Positions 1 through 5,719 of a stretch of DNA of 15,509 nt are shown here, piece after piece (within the stretch, counting starts at the first letter, position 1; each line of letters begins with the position of its first letter). The stretch is from Thermoproteota archaeon (lineage in GTDB: Archaea > Thermoproteota > Thermoprotei > Thermoproteales > Thermocladiaceae), in NCBI GenBank assembly GCA_013153895.1, contig JAADDN010000074.1, forward strand, positions 1 through 15,509, written 5' to 3'. Under the pieces are notes generated by a model. It was not told where the DNA came from, did no database searches, and saw only the letters and a list, made by a program, of their open reading frames with translations. A program made the translations under genes and the position numbers.

Positions 1-35
1 TCTATGTAGGTCTATATATTATCCTTAGTGAAAAA

Positions 36-45
36 TTAAAAAATA
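36..45 (+). promoter_or_regulatory. TATA element for the CBS-domain gene
   Basis: The sequence TTAAAAAATA is centred about 26 bases before the ATG at 66 and follows an A-rich stretch (31-35) that could act as a BRE. This spacing puts the transcription start at or next to the ATG, which fits a leaderless crenarchaeal mRNA. The assignment is an inference from spacing and composition. Confidence 0.55.
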
Positions 46-65
46 TAATTGCTATAATATAGACA

Positions 66-956
66 ATGGAGAGGCTCCCTAACACCTACGCAACGATTCT
101 TACGGCACTTGTCGAATTATATAACGCTCTACGTCGACCAATAAAGTCTCGAGAGATAGCTGAGAAGCTCAACGTAAATGAAGGAACAATTCGAAACATA
201 ATGATAGCATTAAAGATAATGGGTTTCATAGACTCAAAGACAGGACCATATGGAGGATACATACCAACTCAGAAGGCGTTCGAGTACATTAAGTCTCCAA
301 ATGTGTCACCTATAGCACATGAGATAGTTCCAATACATATAGGCTCGATGCCTGTAAACGTGTATGCTGTAGGTATAGAGATACTTGACCTACTGAACCC
401 ATTCGGCAACAAGGCCATAGTTAGAACGATAGGAGACATAAGATCTGTCAGGATAGGTGAGAAAGTGAGGATAGGTCCATCATTGAATACTAGGATAGTT
501 ATAGAAGGTACTGTAGTAGATAAGAGCGTAACATCTAACGAGATAGTCGTACAGATCGATAGAATAATGATAATACCACGAGTAAAGATCTCTGACGTCA
601 TGACTAGGAACCTCATAACAATACATAAAGACACAACATTAAGACAAGCAGCTGAGATATTTGCAGAACATAGGATAAGAGCATTACCAGTAATAGATGA
701 TGATGGTAGAATAATAGGACTGATAACTACAAGCGACCTAGCTGCAGCAGTAGCTAAGGGTGATCTAAATAGTAAAGTAGTGAACTACATGAGAAAGGAG
801 GTTCCAGTAATACATATCGACAGTGACATATATGATGCAGTTAAGCTAATGTTAAAGCATAGGATAGGTAGACTCATAGTTATTGATAGTGCTGGAAAAC
901 CTGTAGGAATAGTAACGAGAACTGACGTACTAAAGTACATAGCACTACTTGAATGA
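66..956 (+). CDS. Winged-helix protein with two C-terminal CBS domains (putative ligand-sensing regulator)
   Basis: This 296-residue protein looks like a cytoplasmic transcriptional or metabolic sensor. Residues about 5-75 form a winged-helix DNA-binding module: the stretch KSREIAEKLNVNEGTIRN is a clear helix-turn-helix, followed by a GPYGGY wing. Residues about 85-170 form a beta-rich linker domain I cannot name. Residues about 172-232 and 237-294 are two CBS motifs (ISDVMTRNL...ALPVIDDDGRIIGLITTSDL and YMRKEVPVI...GRLIVIDSAGKPVGIVTRTDVL). CBS pairs usually bind adenosine nucleotides or S-adenosylmethionine. Archaeal HTH-CBS proteins are common, but few have a known target. The ATG at 66 is preceded by a well-spaced TATA element. 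Its stop overlaps the start of the next gene by four bases (ATGA), so the two are probably co-translated. The domain calls are firm; the ligand and target are unknown. Confidence 0.88.
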   Translation: MERLPNTYATILTALVELYNALRRPIKSREIAEKLNVNEGTIRNIMIALKIMGFIDSKTGPYGGYIPTQKAFEYIKSPNVSPIAHEIVPIHIGSMPVNVYAVGIEILDLLNPFGNKAIVRTIGDIRSVRIGEKVRIGPSLNTRIVIEGTVVDKSVTSNEIVVQIDRIMIIPRVKISDVMTRNLITIHKDTTLRQAAEIFAEHRIRALPVIDDDGRIIGLITTSDLAAAVAKGDLNSKVVNYMRKEVPVIHIDSDIYDAVKLMLKHRIGRLIVIDSAGKPVGIVTRTDVLKYIALLE

Positions 957-1234
957 GATGTGAGATCTGTATATTAGAGGAGAAAGAAGCAAAATATAGA
1001 TGCAAGATCTGTGGAAGAAAGGTATGCGATGAACATTACATTAAGGGGCTCGAGATATGTAAGATATGTGACATGACGTTATGTTACATATGTAGGAGAA
1101 GATTTGCCGTAGCTGTCTGCGCAATATGTGGAAGACCAGTCTGCGAGAAAGATAGCATCAGGAGAGGCCTAATCAGGATCTGTGATCTCTGTCTTCAACA
1201 ACAGCGAGAAGAACAATTAAGAGACCAACAATAG
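953..1234 (+). CDS. Small Cys-rich protein with two tandem zinc modules (B-box/cross-brace-like)
   Basis: This 93-residue protein is almost entirely metal ligands. Two copies of one pattern are visible. Copy 1 has C3xxC6, C17xxC20, C25xxH28 and C36xxC39. Copy 2 has C44xxC47, C56xxC59, C64xxD67 and C77xxC80. The order and spacing match, including CGRKVCDEH against CGRPVCEKD, so this is an internal duplication. Each copy has eight potential ligands, enough for two zinc ions in a B-box or cross-brace fold; in copy 2 an Asp sits where copy 1 has His. Such folds usually mediate protein-protein contact. The start overlaps the CBS-domain gene by four bases (ATGA), suggesting a partner role for that regulator. 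The tail (QQQREEQLRDQQ) is charged and probably disordered. Its last 62 bases overlap a convergent gene on the other strand. Function is not known. Confidence 0.8.
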   Translation: MRCEICILEEKEAKYRCKICGRKVCDEHYIKGLEICKICDMTLCYICRRRFAVAVCAICGRPVCEKDSIRRGLIRICDLCLQQQREEQLRDQQ

Positions 1235-1433
1235 GTCCAATAGTTAACTGTGATATTGATAAGCTAGTAGAGACTACCTTTCCTGAAGATATCTTTCTCT
1301 CAAGCTCCTCACTAGCCTTATCTAACATTCTCTCGAACTCTTTCAAGAACTCGAAAATATTGAACCTTTGTACACTTATCTGACCATACTGGAACGATAT
1401 TGGTAGAAACTTTACACTATATATGATCTTCAT
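1173..1433 (-). CDS. Small C-terminally membrane-anchored protein of unknown function
   Basis: The 86-residue product has a soluble N-terminal part, an amphipathic charged stretch (about 27-50, FLKEFERMLDKASEELERK) likely to be a coiled coil or long helix, and one hydrophobic segment at about 62-79 (LTIGPIVGLLIVLLAVV) followed by a charged end. That makes it a candidate tail-anchored membrane protein. Support for it being real: its ATG overlaps the stop of the upstream HIT gene by four bases (ATGA), and a GGAG sequence lies just before the ATG. Its 3' end overlaps the convergent zinc-module gene by 62 bases, which is unusual and could mean that the coding end is a recent extension. I do not recognise the family. 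Confidence 0.6.
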   Translation of the reverse strand: MKIIYSVKFLPISFQYGQISVQRFNIFEFLKEFERMLDKASEELERKISSGKVVSTSLSISQLTIGPIVGLLIVLLAVVEDRDHRS

Positions 1434-1948
1434 CTCCTTAATATTCTAGTTATCTCTCGACGAAGGTTAAGACATATCTCTAACATGTCCTTAAAGATCT
1501 CCTCCTCATTAAACTCATCTGGAACATATCTATCATAATTGTACCATCTTGGTATAACATGTATATGAAGATGCTCTTCTAGACCAGCACCAGCTACTCT
1601 ACCGATATTTATTCCAGTATTAACATAATCAGGTTCTAAAACGTTCTCTACTGCTTCTAATGTTGCTTTAAGCACAATCGAGTAATCTAGAAGTTCATCA
1701 TCATCTAGCTGTTCTATACTTGGTACATGTCTCTTAGGTGCTATGAGCACGTGTCCTCTACTGTATGGGTACCTGTTCATTATTACTACACTCTTCTCCG
1801 ACCTATATACTACCAGGTTCTCATCATCTCTATTCTCTCTTAAGTATTGACATATGAAGCACTCTAACTTACCTCTTAATCCTCTACGTATGTATGTTAG
1901 TCTCCATGGGCTAAATAATATCTTATAGCTAGGTCCGTTATCAATCAT
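1430..1948 (-). CDS. HIT-family nucleotide hydrolase/transferase (Ap4A-type)
   Basis: This 172-residue protein carries the histidine triad HLHIHVIPRW (H126, H128, H130), preceded by the AGAG loop that binds phosphates and an NIGR segment. HIT enzymes attack the alpha-phosphate of nucleotides through the middle His. The AGAGLEEHLHIHVIPRW form resembles the Fhit/Ap4A phosphorylase branch rather than HINT, so dinucleoside polyphosphates are the likely substrates (inference). C30xxC33 with H74 could form the structural zinc site seen in some HIT proteins. The length is normal. The ATG at 1948 is preceded by a TATA-like element about 27 bases upstream, supporting this start. The gene is followed with a four-base overlap by the small membrane protein, so these two form one transcription unit. 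Confidence 0.88.
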   Translation of the reverse strand: MIDNGPSYKILFSPWRLTYIRRGLRGKLECFICQYLRENRDDENLVVYRSEKSVVIMNRYPYSRGHVLIAPKRHVPSIEQLDDDELLDYSIVLKATLEAVENVLEPDYVNTGINIGRVAGAGLEEHLHIHVIPRWYNYDRYVPDEFNEEEIFKDMLEICLNLRREITRILRR

Positions 1949-1970
1949 CTCTACTGGAAGTTACTGATCT

Positions 1971-1980
1971 TAATATTTTA
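1971..1980 (-). promoter_or_regulatory. TATA element for the HIT gene
   Basis: Read on the minus strand the sequence is TAAAATATTA, centred about 27 bases before the HIT start at 1948 and just beyond the fixX stop. This implies that the HIT gene has its own leaderless promoter and does not rely only on read-through from fixCX. Confidence 0.5.
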
Positions 1981-1982
1981 GC

Positions 1983-2255
1983 TTAACCGAAGCGATACCA
2001 TATGCCGAAACCTGCTTCAGGATATGACCATCTTACGGCACCTAGAGTACATATTATTCTACATGTACCACATTCTAAGCATGCATCATGGTAAAATGCT
2101 ATCTCTCCATTAGGTAGCTCTCTATAACATCCAGCTGGGCATAACCTCAAGCATGGTCTCGTCTTGCATGTCCTACATTTTGCTGTATCAACCTCTATAT
2201 GTGGTGTTGGATGTACAAGATAAGCATTAACTCTAACCTTCTCATCAAAGCTCAT
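1983..2255 (-). CDS. fixX: FixX-like ferredoxin
   Basis: This 90-residue ferredoxin-like protein is the electron-transfer partner of a FixC-type flavoprotein. The C-terminal cluster motif is C59xxC62xxC65xxxC69 within CLECGTCRIICTLGAVRWSYPE, then GFGIWYRFG at the very end; this is the typical FixX signature. A second cysteine set, C27xxC30xxxxC35xxxC39P plus C43, lies in the N-terminal half, also usual for the family. The length matches FixX. The known FixABCX complex bifurcates electrons from NADH to ferredoxin and quinone; in archaea FixCX can sit apart from FixAB. The gene follows fixC on the same strand with a 37-base gap that holds a TATA-like sequence. Identification is secure; the electron donor and acceptor in this organism are inferred. 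Confidence 0.92.
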   Translation of the reverse strand: MSFDEKVRVNAYLVHPTPHIEVDTAKCRTCKTRPCLRLCPAGCYRELPNGEIAFYHDACLECGTCRIICTLGAVRWSYPEAGFGIWYRFG

Positions 2256-2280
2256 GCTCTCATGATAAAACTGTACCTAG

Positions 2281-2290
2281 TTTAAATATG
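2281..2290 (-). promoter_or_regulatory. Possible TATA element for fixX
   Basis: Read on the minus strand the sequence is CATATTTAAA, centred about 30 bases before the fixX ATG (2255) and just after the fixC stop. It could give fixX a separate transcript in addition to read-through from fixC. AT-rich spacers produce such matches by chance, so confidence is modest. Confidence 0.35.
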
Positions 2291-2292
2291 TT

Positions 2293-3573
2293 TCACATCT
2301 TTCTAAACTTCTTCAAGTAATCCATAGCTAAGCTCCAGATCGAGAGACCATGTCTTCTCATCGTCACGTAGAGAGTCTCGCTTAGACTCTTAATACCATC
2401 TTTAACCTCAAGATACTCTCTAAACAAGTCTACTAGAAACTTCACGTACTTATTATATATGTCCTCTGCCTCATAATACATGTATACTCTCTTAAAAAGT
2501 TCTAGATCCCTCATTAGAGGAGTCTCACGAACATACTTGTTAAATGTAGCTCTAAAAGATGCTGCTGAGATAGGTCTCTTCTCCTTCTCTAACATCTCAG
2601 CTATAGCTCTTCCAGCACATATACCTGATATAAAAGCATAATCAACTCCCCTAATTATTGGTCCTATATGTACAAGAAATCCACCTGCATCTCCAATAGT
2701 GACAAGACCATCCATCTCTGGTCTAGGTAGAGGTTTAACGGGTAATAGTCTTGCACCATATTCAACTCTCTCTCCAATCTTCACAACTCTCCTAAACATT
2801 GGCAACCTATATAATCTCTCTAGTACTTCAGGAAATGTTCTACGAAATCTAGCATAGTTAGATAAGTATAGTACAGCACCAACATGTATATGAGACTTAT
2901 CTACATACATGAAGCATCCTCCTGTAAGATAATCAAGAACCTCACCTAATGCAAGCAATGTTAATCCCTTATCATCTTCTAAATCAAAAATCTTCTCTAT
3001 ATCTCTAGGATCTACACGATAGACCTCTTTAACTCCTACTGCTACATCTCCAGGTGATAGCTTAGGAACTAGACCAGCCTTCTCTAAAAGTATACGATTA
3101 ACACCTTCTGCATCTATTATCACGTCAGCAAGTATGTTATCTGTTCCACATCTTACACCACTAGCACGATTACCATGTACGTGTATTGCATCAACCTTAG
3201 CTGAGGTAACTATACATGCACCAGCTTCCTCAACCTTCTGAGCAAGCCACTCAACAAATCTTGTGAGAGATGTTACTATACCTCCACTCCACTCATCAGA
3301 CTCTATCTCTATACTTAGTGAAGATCCTCCATGTGTAAGCATTATTACCTCTCTTACAACCCTCCTACCAAGCTTATACATGTCCTTAGACAATTCTGGA
3401 CATATTTTCTCAATAGCTGACATATATATCCTACCACCATACAGATTCTTAGATCCAGGTCTCCTTCCTCTCTCAAGTACGAGAGTCTTGAAACCTCTCT
3501 TAGATAGCTCATAAGCTGCTGCAAGTCCTGCAGGTCCTGCACCTATTACTACTACATCAAACTTAAGAGACAC
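2293..3573 (-). CDS. fixC: FixC-like FAD-dependent oxidoreductase (ETF:quinone oxidoreductase family)
   Basis: This 426-residue flavoprotein belongs to the FixC/ETF-QO/geranylgeranyl reductase superfamily. The FAD dinucleotide fold is at the N-terminus (VVVIGAGPAGLAAAYELSKRG, with GxGxxG at 11-16 and acidic E34), followed by the KNLYGG motif (42-47) diagnostic for FixC. A second FAD contact, GDAGGF, is at 294-299. No N-terminal signal or transmembrane segment is visible; association with membrane quinone is expected from the family. The neighbouring fixX favours FixC over the lipid-biosynthetic geranylgeranyl reductases, which share the fold. The start is a GTG at 3573; downstream in-frame alternatives would cut into the FAD fold. 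It is divergent from the unknown gene at 3616. No fixA or fixB is present in the window, so the electron-transferring flavoprotein must be encoded elsewhere or replaced. Confidence 0.9.
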   Translation of the reverse strand: MSLKFDVVVIGAGPAGLAAAYELSKRGFKTLVLERGRRPGSKNLYGGRIYMSAIEKICPELSKDMYKLGRRVVREVIMLTHGGSSLSIEIESDEWSGGIVTSLTRFVEWLAQKVEEAGACIVTSAKVDAIHVHGNRASGVRCGTDNILADVIIDAEGVNRILLEKAGLVPKLSPGDVAVGVKEVYRVDPRDIEKIFDLEDDKGLTLLALGEVLDYLTGGCFMYVDKSHIHVGAVLYLSNYARFRRTFPEVLERLYRLPMFRRVVKIGERVEYGARLLPVKPLPRPEMDGLVTIGDAGGFLVHIGPIIRGVDYAFISGICAGRAIAEMLEKEKRPISAASFRATFNKYVRETPLMRDLELFKRVYMYYEAEDIYNKYVKFLVDLFREYLEVKDGIKSLSETLYVTMRRHGLSIWSLAMDYLKKFRKM

Positions 3574-3582
3574 CTATCGACG

Positions 3583-3592
3583 TATTTTAAAG
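3583..3592 (+). promoter_or_regulatory. TATA element for the 3616 operon (divergent region with fixC)
   Basis: TATTTTAAAG is centred about 28 bases before the GTG at 3616. The core TTTAAA reads similarly on the other strand but is only about 15 bases from the fixC start at 3573, too close to serve it. A weaker AT-rich patch (about 3597-3610) may serve fixC instead. Confidence 0.45.
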
Positions 3593-3615
3593 ACCTATTT
3601 CAAGTTAATGCTTCA

Positions 3616-3840
3616 GTGAGCACAGTGAAAATACCTGAAGACATATTAAGAGACTTAAAGAAAGAACATACTGACATCGTTGAGATAGGTGTAGTAAGAG
3701 AAGAGAAGCTCAATAACGAGATAAAGCTCATAATTGAGGTTAAGACAACGATGATGTACATAGTATATGAGTACATCCTGGACTCTTCAACGCAAAGGAT
3801 TATTAATCGTAACCTCTTATATGCATTACCACTAATATGA
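3616..3840 (+). CDS. Small conserved-looking protein of unknown function
   Basis: This 74-residue protein starts at GTG (MSTVKIPEDILRDLKKEH...). It has a charged N-terminal helix followed by what looks like three beta strands (IVEIGVVREE, EIKLIIEVKTTMMYIVYEYIL). I see no cysteines, metal motif or membrane segment. The stop overlaps the methyltransferase start by four bases (ATGA), so the two are almost certainly one operon and translationally coupled. This suggests, without proof, a role linked to RNA modification. A TATA element about 28 bases upstream supports the GTG start. I do not recognise a family. Confidence 0.7.
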   Translation: MSTVKIPEDILRDLKKEHTDIVEIGVVREEKLNNEIKLIIEVKTTMMYIVYEYILDSSTQRIINRNLLYALPLI

Positions 3841-5141
3841 AGCTTGATGTTGAGGACATCATAAATTTCGTATCTAAGCTACTACACAAGGTACTTGTTA
3901 GCGAGATCTCGATAGATAAGGCATTTCAATACGTTAAATCATCTTGGAAAGATAGAGAATCATTTAAAATATATTATGACATATCTTTTGAAGTTGTAAA
4001 AAACTACTTCAAGCTTAGATACTTATCAAAAAGAATATTTGGTACAGAGACCTGTAAAGACATCGTTAGAACATGGCTAGTACTTCATGGTCCAGAGTAC
4101 TTTCACAAGAGGAATATAATTGAAAGTTATGTCAAGAAGCTCCTCAGAAGAAGAGGATTGAAAAATGTTAATATCAGGAGGATGGCTGACGAGATGATAG
4201 AGGAATTGAAGGATAGAGACATAACTGAGTACTTATCAGTAAAATACTCCTACCCTAAGACAGTTATTAAGATTCTTATAGAGATGTTATCGATAAATGA
4301 GGTAGAGAGATTATTATCGAAGCTTAATAATCCAACCACATGGCTAAGAGTAAATACTTTGAAGATCGATATTGATAAGTGTATAAAGATGTTAGAGAAA
4401 GATAACATAATAGTTGAAGAAGATAAAGATATACCATTTCTGTTAAAAGTAGTTGAAGCACGAAGACCTGTTCATCATGCTGATACTATCAAAAATATGT
4501 TAGCGATACCTCAAGACAAAGCTTCAATTCTCACAGTAATGGAATTAGAACCTGAGAAGGGAGATATCATATACGATCTCTGTGCAGCACCGGGAATGAA
4601 ATCTAGCTTAATAATGCAGCTTACAGAAAATAAAGCTAAGTTGACGCTAATAGACATATCTAGAGAAAGGGTCTCAAACATGATAAAGATACTTAAGAAA
4701 TGTGGAGTAGATATGTCAAAAGTAAGTATCGTGCTAGCAGATTCTAAGATAGTAAAGTTAAGGATGCGAGATGGATGTAAGATCCTCATAGATGCTCCAT
4801 GTTCGTCTAGTGGTGCAGCTGGTAAAGATCCAGCTGTCAGAATTGCTTTAAGAGAATTAAAGAGATTACCATGGTACGTAGATATACAGTTAAGCATTTT
4901 AAGAAACGTTCTTAATCAGGTAAGAGATTCGAGAATAATATACGTAACATGTTCATTATTACCACAGGAAGGAGAAGAGAATATAGAGAAGATTTTAGAT
5001 TATTCCAATGTTAAACTTGAGAGACCAAGTTCAAGATTTGTAGAGGGATATTCAAGATTTAAGATAGGGAGTATGGTTGGAAGAACCTTCCCACACGTAC
5101 AAGATTGTGAAGGCTTCTTTATAGCTAAGATAGTTACCTAG
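3837..5141 (+). CDS. NOL1/NOP2/Sun (NSUN) family RNA cytosine-5 methyltransferase
   Basis: This 434-residue S-adenosylmethionine-dependent enzyme should make 5-methylcytosine in rRNA or tRNA. The N-terminal 150 residues are helical and resemble the NusB-like domain seen in RsmB-type members. An RNA-binding-like linker follows (TTWLRVNTLK, 167-176). The catalytic domain shows motif I DLCAAPGMKSS (247-257), motif II LIDISRERV with D273, motif IV DAPCSSSG (319-326) and motif VI TCSLLPQEGEEN (371-382). The two conserved cysteines are C322 (product release) and C372 (nucleophile). The end CEGFFIAKI is the usual last strand. No separate PUA domain is visible. It is translationally coupled to the 74-residue gene upstream and ends one base before the convergent zinc-protein gene. 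Family assignment is firm; the target cytosine cannot be told from sequence alone. Confidence 0.92.
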   Translation: MKLDVEDIINFVSKLLHKVLVSEISIDKAFQYVKSSWKDRESFKIYYDISFEVVKNYFKLRYLSKRIFGTETCKDIVRTWLVLHGPEYFHKRNIIESYVKKLLRRRGLKNVNIRRMADEMIEELKDRDITEYLSVKYSYPKTVIKILIEMLSINEVERLLSKLNNPTTWLRVNTLKIDIDKCIKMLEKDNIIVEEDKDIPFLLKVVEARRPVHHADTIKNMLAIPQDKASILTVMELEPEKGDIIYDLCAAPGMKSSLIMQLTENKAKLTLIDISRERVSNMIKILKKCGVDMSKVSIVLADSKIVKLRMRDGCKILIDAPCSSSGAAGKDPAVRIALRELKRLPWYVDIQLSILRNVLNQVRDSRIIYVTCSLLPQEGEENIEKILDYSNVKLERPSSRFVEGYSRFKIGSMVGRTFPHVQDCEGFFIAKIVT

Positions 5142-5142
5142 C

Positions 5143-5352
5143 TTATGGAGCAGCTTTAGCAGTTGTGAGCTTCTCTTTTACTTGCTCTATTATGTCTGGG
5201 TGTTTCTCCTTGAAGTGCTTGTATATGTTGTTTAGTGTCTTTAGTGCGTTCTCTCCCTCCTCTATCTCCTCACCACATACTTTGCATTTCATACCCTCCA
5301 TATACTCCTCCTTCAACACCTTCGCAATCTTAGACCAGGTTATCCTCACCAT
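5143..5352 (-). CDS. 69-residue C2H2-like zinc-binding protein
   Basis: The protein begins MVRITWSKIAKVLKEEY and carries one potential zinc site, C23xxC26 ... H46xxxxH51 (KCKVCGEEI ... YKHFKEKHPD), with 19 residues between the pairs, so it looks like a single C2H2-type finger between helices. The frame stays open 39 codons further upstream (to 5469), but I chose the ATG at 5352 because a good TATA sequence lies about 30 bases before it (5377-5388), inside the longer reading frame, and the upstream residues look non-coding. It could bind nucleic acid or a protein; single-finger proteins of this size are frequent in crenarchaea and their viruses. It converges on the NSUN gene with a single base between the stops. 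Confidence 0.75.
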   Translation of the reverse strand: MVRITWSKIAKVLKEEYMEGMKCKVCGEEIEEGENALKTLNNIYKHFKEKHPDIIEQVKEKLTTAKAAP

Positions 5353-5376
5353 CGTGTTGTTAGTCGCTTTGAAGCG

Positions 5377-5388
5377 TATAAATATTCT
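5377..5388 (-). promoter_or_regulatory. TATA element deciding the start of the zinc protein
   Basis: Read on the minus strand the sequence is AGAATATTTATA, centred about 30 bases before the ATG at 5352. It makes the shorter reading (69 residues) much more likely than the 108-residue extension, which would place the promoter within coding sequence. Confidence 0.55.
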
Positions 5389-5555
5389 ACAGTTTTTTTC
5401 AACAATAAGATTTCTCTTTCCACAAATCAGGGAAAGAACGGGATGAGAATGCGAGTGTAGAATTGACATAAACAGTCTCCCGTCAACATGGAATTAAGGT
5501 GAAATATGTCAGGTCTAGGTAAGTCTAACTCGTTATCTAGATCACAAAAATGGTC
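5389..5555. other. Intergenic stretch with inverted repeats, no gene recognised
   Basis: Between the zinc-protein promoter and the first guide RNA I see no credible reading frame. Structure is present: a perfect 7-base inverted repeat TCTTTCC/GGAAAGA with a 9-base loop (5415-5437), directly followed by a longer-range pair ACGGGA (5438-5443)/TCCCGT (5478-5483), which competes with TTGAC (5463-5467)/GTCAA (5482-5486). A run of seven T on the plus strand (5393-5399) is also present. I cannot assign these to a known RNA class. Confidence 0.4.
5415..5437. repeat. Perfect 7-bp inverted repeat (hairpin)
   Basis: TCTTTCC at 5415-5421 and GGAAAGA at 5431-5437 flank a 9-base loop. It could be an RNA hairpin or a protein-binding palindrome upstream of the zinc-protein promoter (about 27 bases beyond the TATA element). 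No family match is recognised. Confidence 0.6.
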
Positions 5556-5556
5556 A

Positions 5557-5612
5557 AAATCAGCACTGCTATCGGTCATCCTCACATCAGATCTCAGTAA
5601 CATCATCACTGC
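5557..5612 (-). ncRNA. C/D box guide sRNA 1 (2'-O-methylation guide)
   Basis: Read on the minus strand, all four boxes occur in the right order and spacing: C GTGATGA (5609-5603), 12-base guide TGTTACTGAGAT (5602-5591), D' CTGA (5590-5587), 4-base spacer, C' AGGATGA (5582-5576, one mismatch), 12-base guide CCGATAGCAGTG (5575-5564), D CTGA (5563-5560). The C-to-D core is exactly 50 bases. Twelve-base guide intervals and a 3-5 base D'-C' spacer are hallmarks of archaeal sRNAs that assemble with L7Ae, Nop5 and fibrillarin. An upstream TATA-like element (5633-5648) is at the right distance and two T-runs follow the D box (TTTT 5559-5556, TTTTT 5550-5546). The terminal stem is weak. From memory, both guides pair with the 5' domain of archaeal 16S rRNA (see findings). 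The exact ends are estimated. Confidence 0.85.
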
Positions 5613-5617
5613 AGCAC

Positions 5618-5630
5618 GTATACAGTATAC
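5618..5630. repeat. 13-bp palindrome GTATACaGTATAC
   Basis: Two copies of GTATAC separated by one base form a palindrome around the central A. It lies between the TATA element and the 5' end of guide RNA 1, so it spans the promoter-proximal region. It could be an operator or merely AT-rich chance. Confidence 0.4.
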
Positions 5631-5632
5631 AT

Positions 5633-5648
5633 AACCTATAAGTTTTTC
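5633..5648 (-). promoter_or_regulatory. BRE/TATA element for guide sRNA 1
   Basis: Read on the minus strand the sequence is GAAAAACTTATAGGTT: an A-rich BRE followed by CTTATA, centred about 26-28 bases before the expected RNA 5' end near 5612. It resembles the CTTATAAG element at 6522-6529. Confidence 0.6.
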
Positions 5649-5719
5649 ATAGTATATCTAGACTATAATAGACGTATGTCGAAGCTATGAGTGTGAGAAC
5701 ATTTATCATATATATACAT

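Noticed and set aside
269..634. 121-codon open frame on the minus strand
   Set aside because: It is antisense to the HTH-CBS gene, whose domains are clear, and its product is low-complexity hydrophobic with no family features.
691..740. Possible C/D box pattern (ATGATGA followed by CTGA) on the plus strand
   Set aside because: The interval is 16 bases, there is no C'/D' set, and it lies in the conserved DDDGRIIGLIT segment of a CBS domain.
4511..4897. 128-codon open frame on the minus strand
   Set aside because: It lies opposite the NSUN catalytic motifs and has no promoter or recognisable domain.
5353..5469. 39-codon N-terminal extension of the zinc protein
   Set aside because: A TATA element lies within it at the correct distance from the internal ATG, and the residues look non-coding.
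5510..5552. Possible third C/D sRNA on the minus strand (GTGATCT with CTGA downstream)
   Set aside because: The C box has two mismatches and the box intervals do not fit any archaeal arrangement.
5427..5609. 60-codon open frame on the minus strand
   Set aside because: Its start coincides with C/D box sRNA 1, and the codon content looks random.
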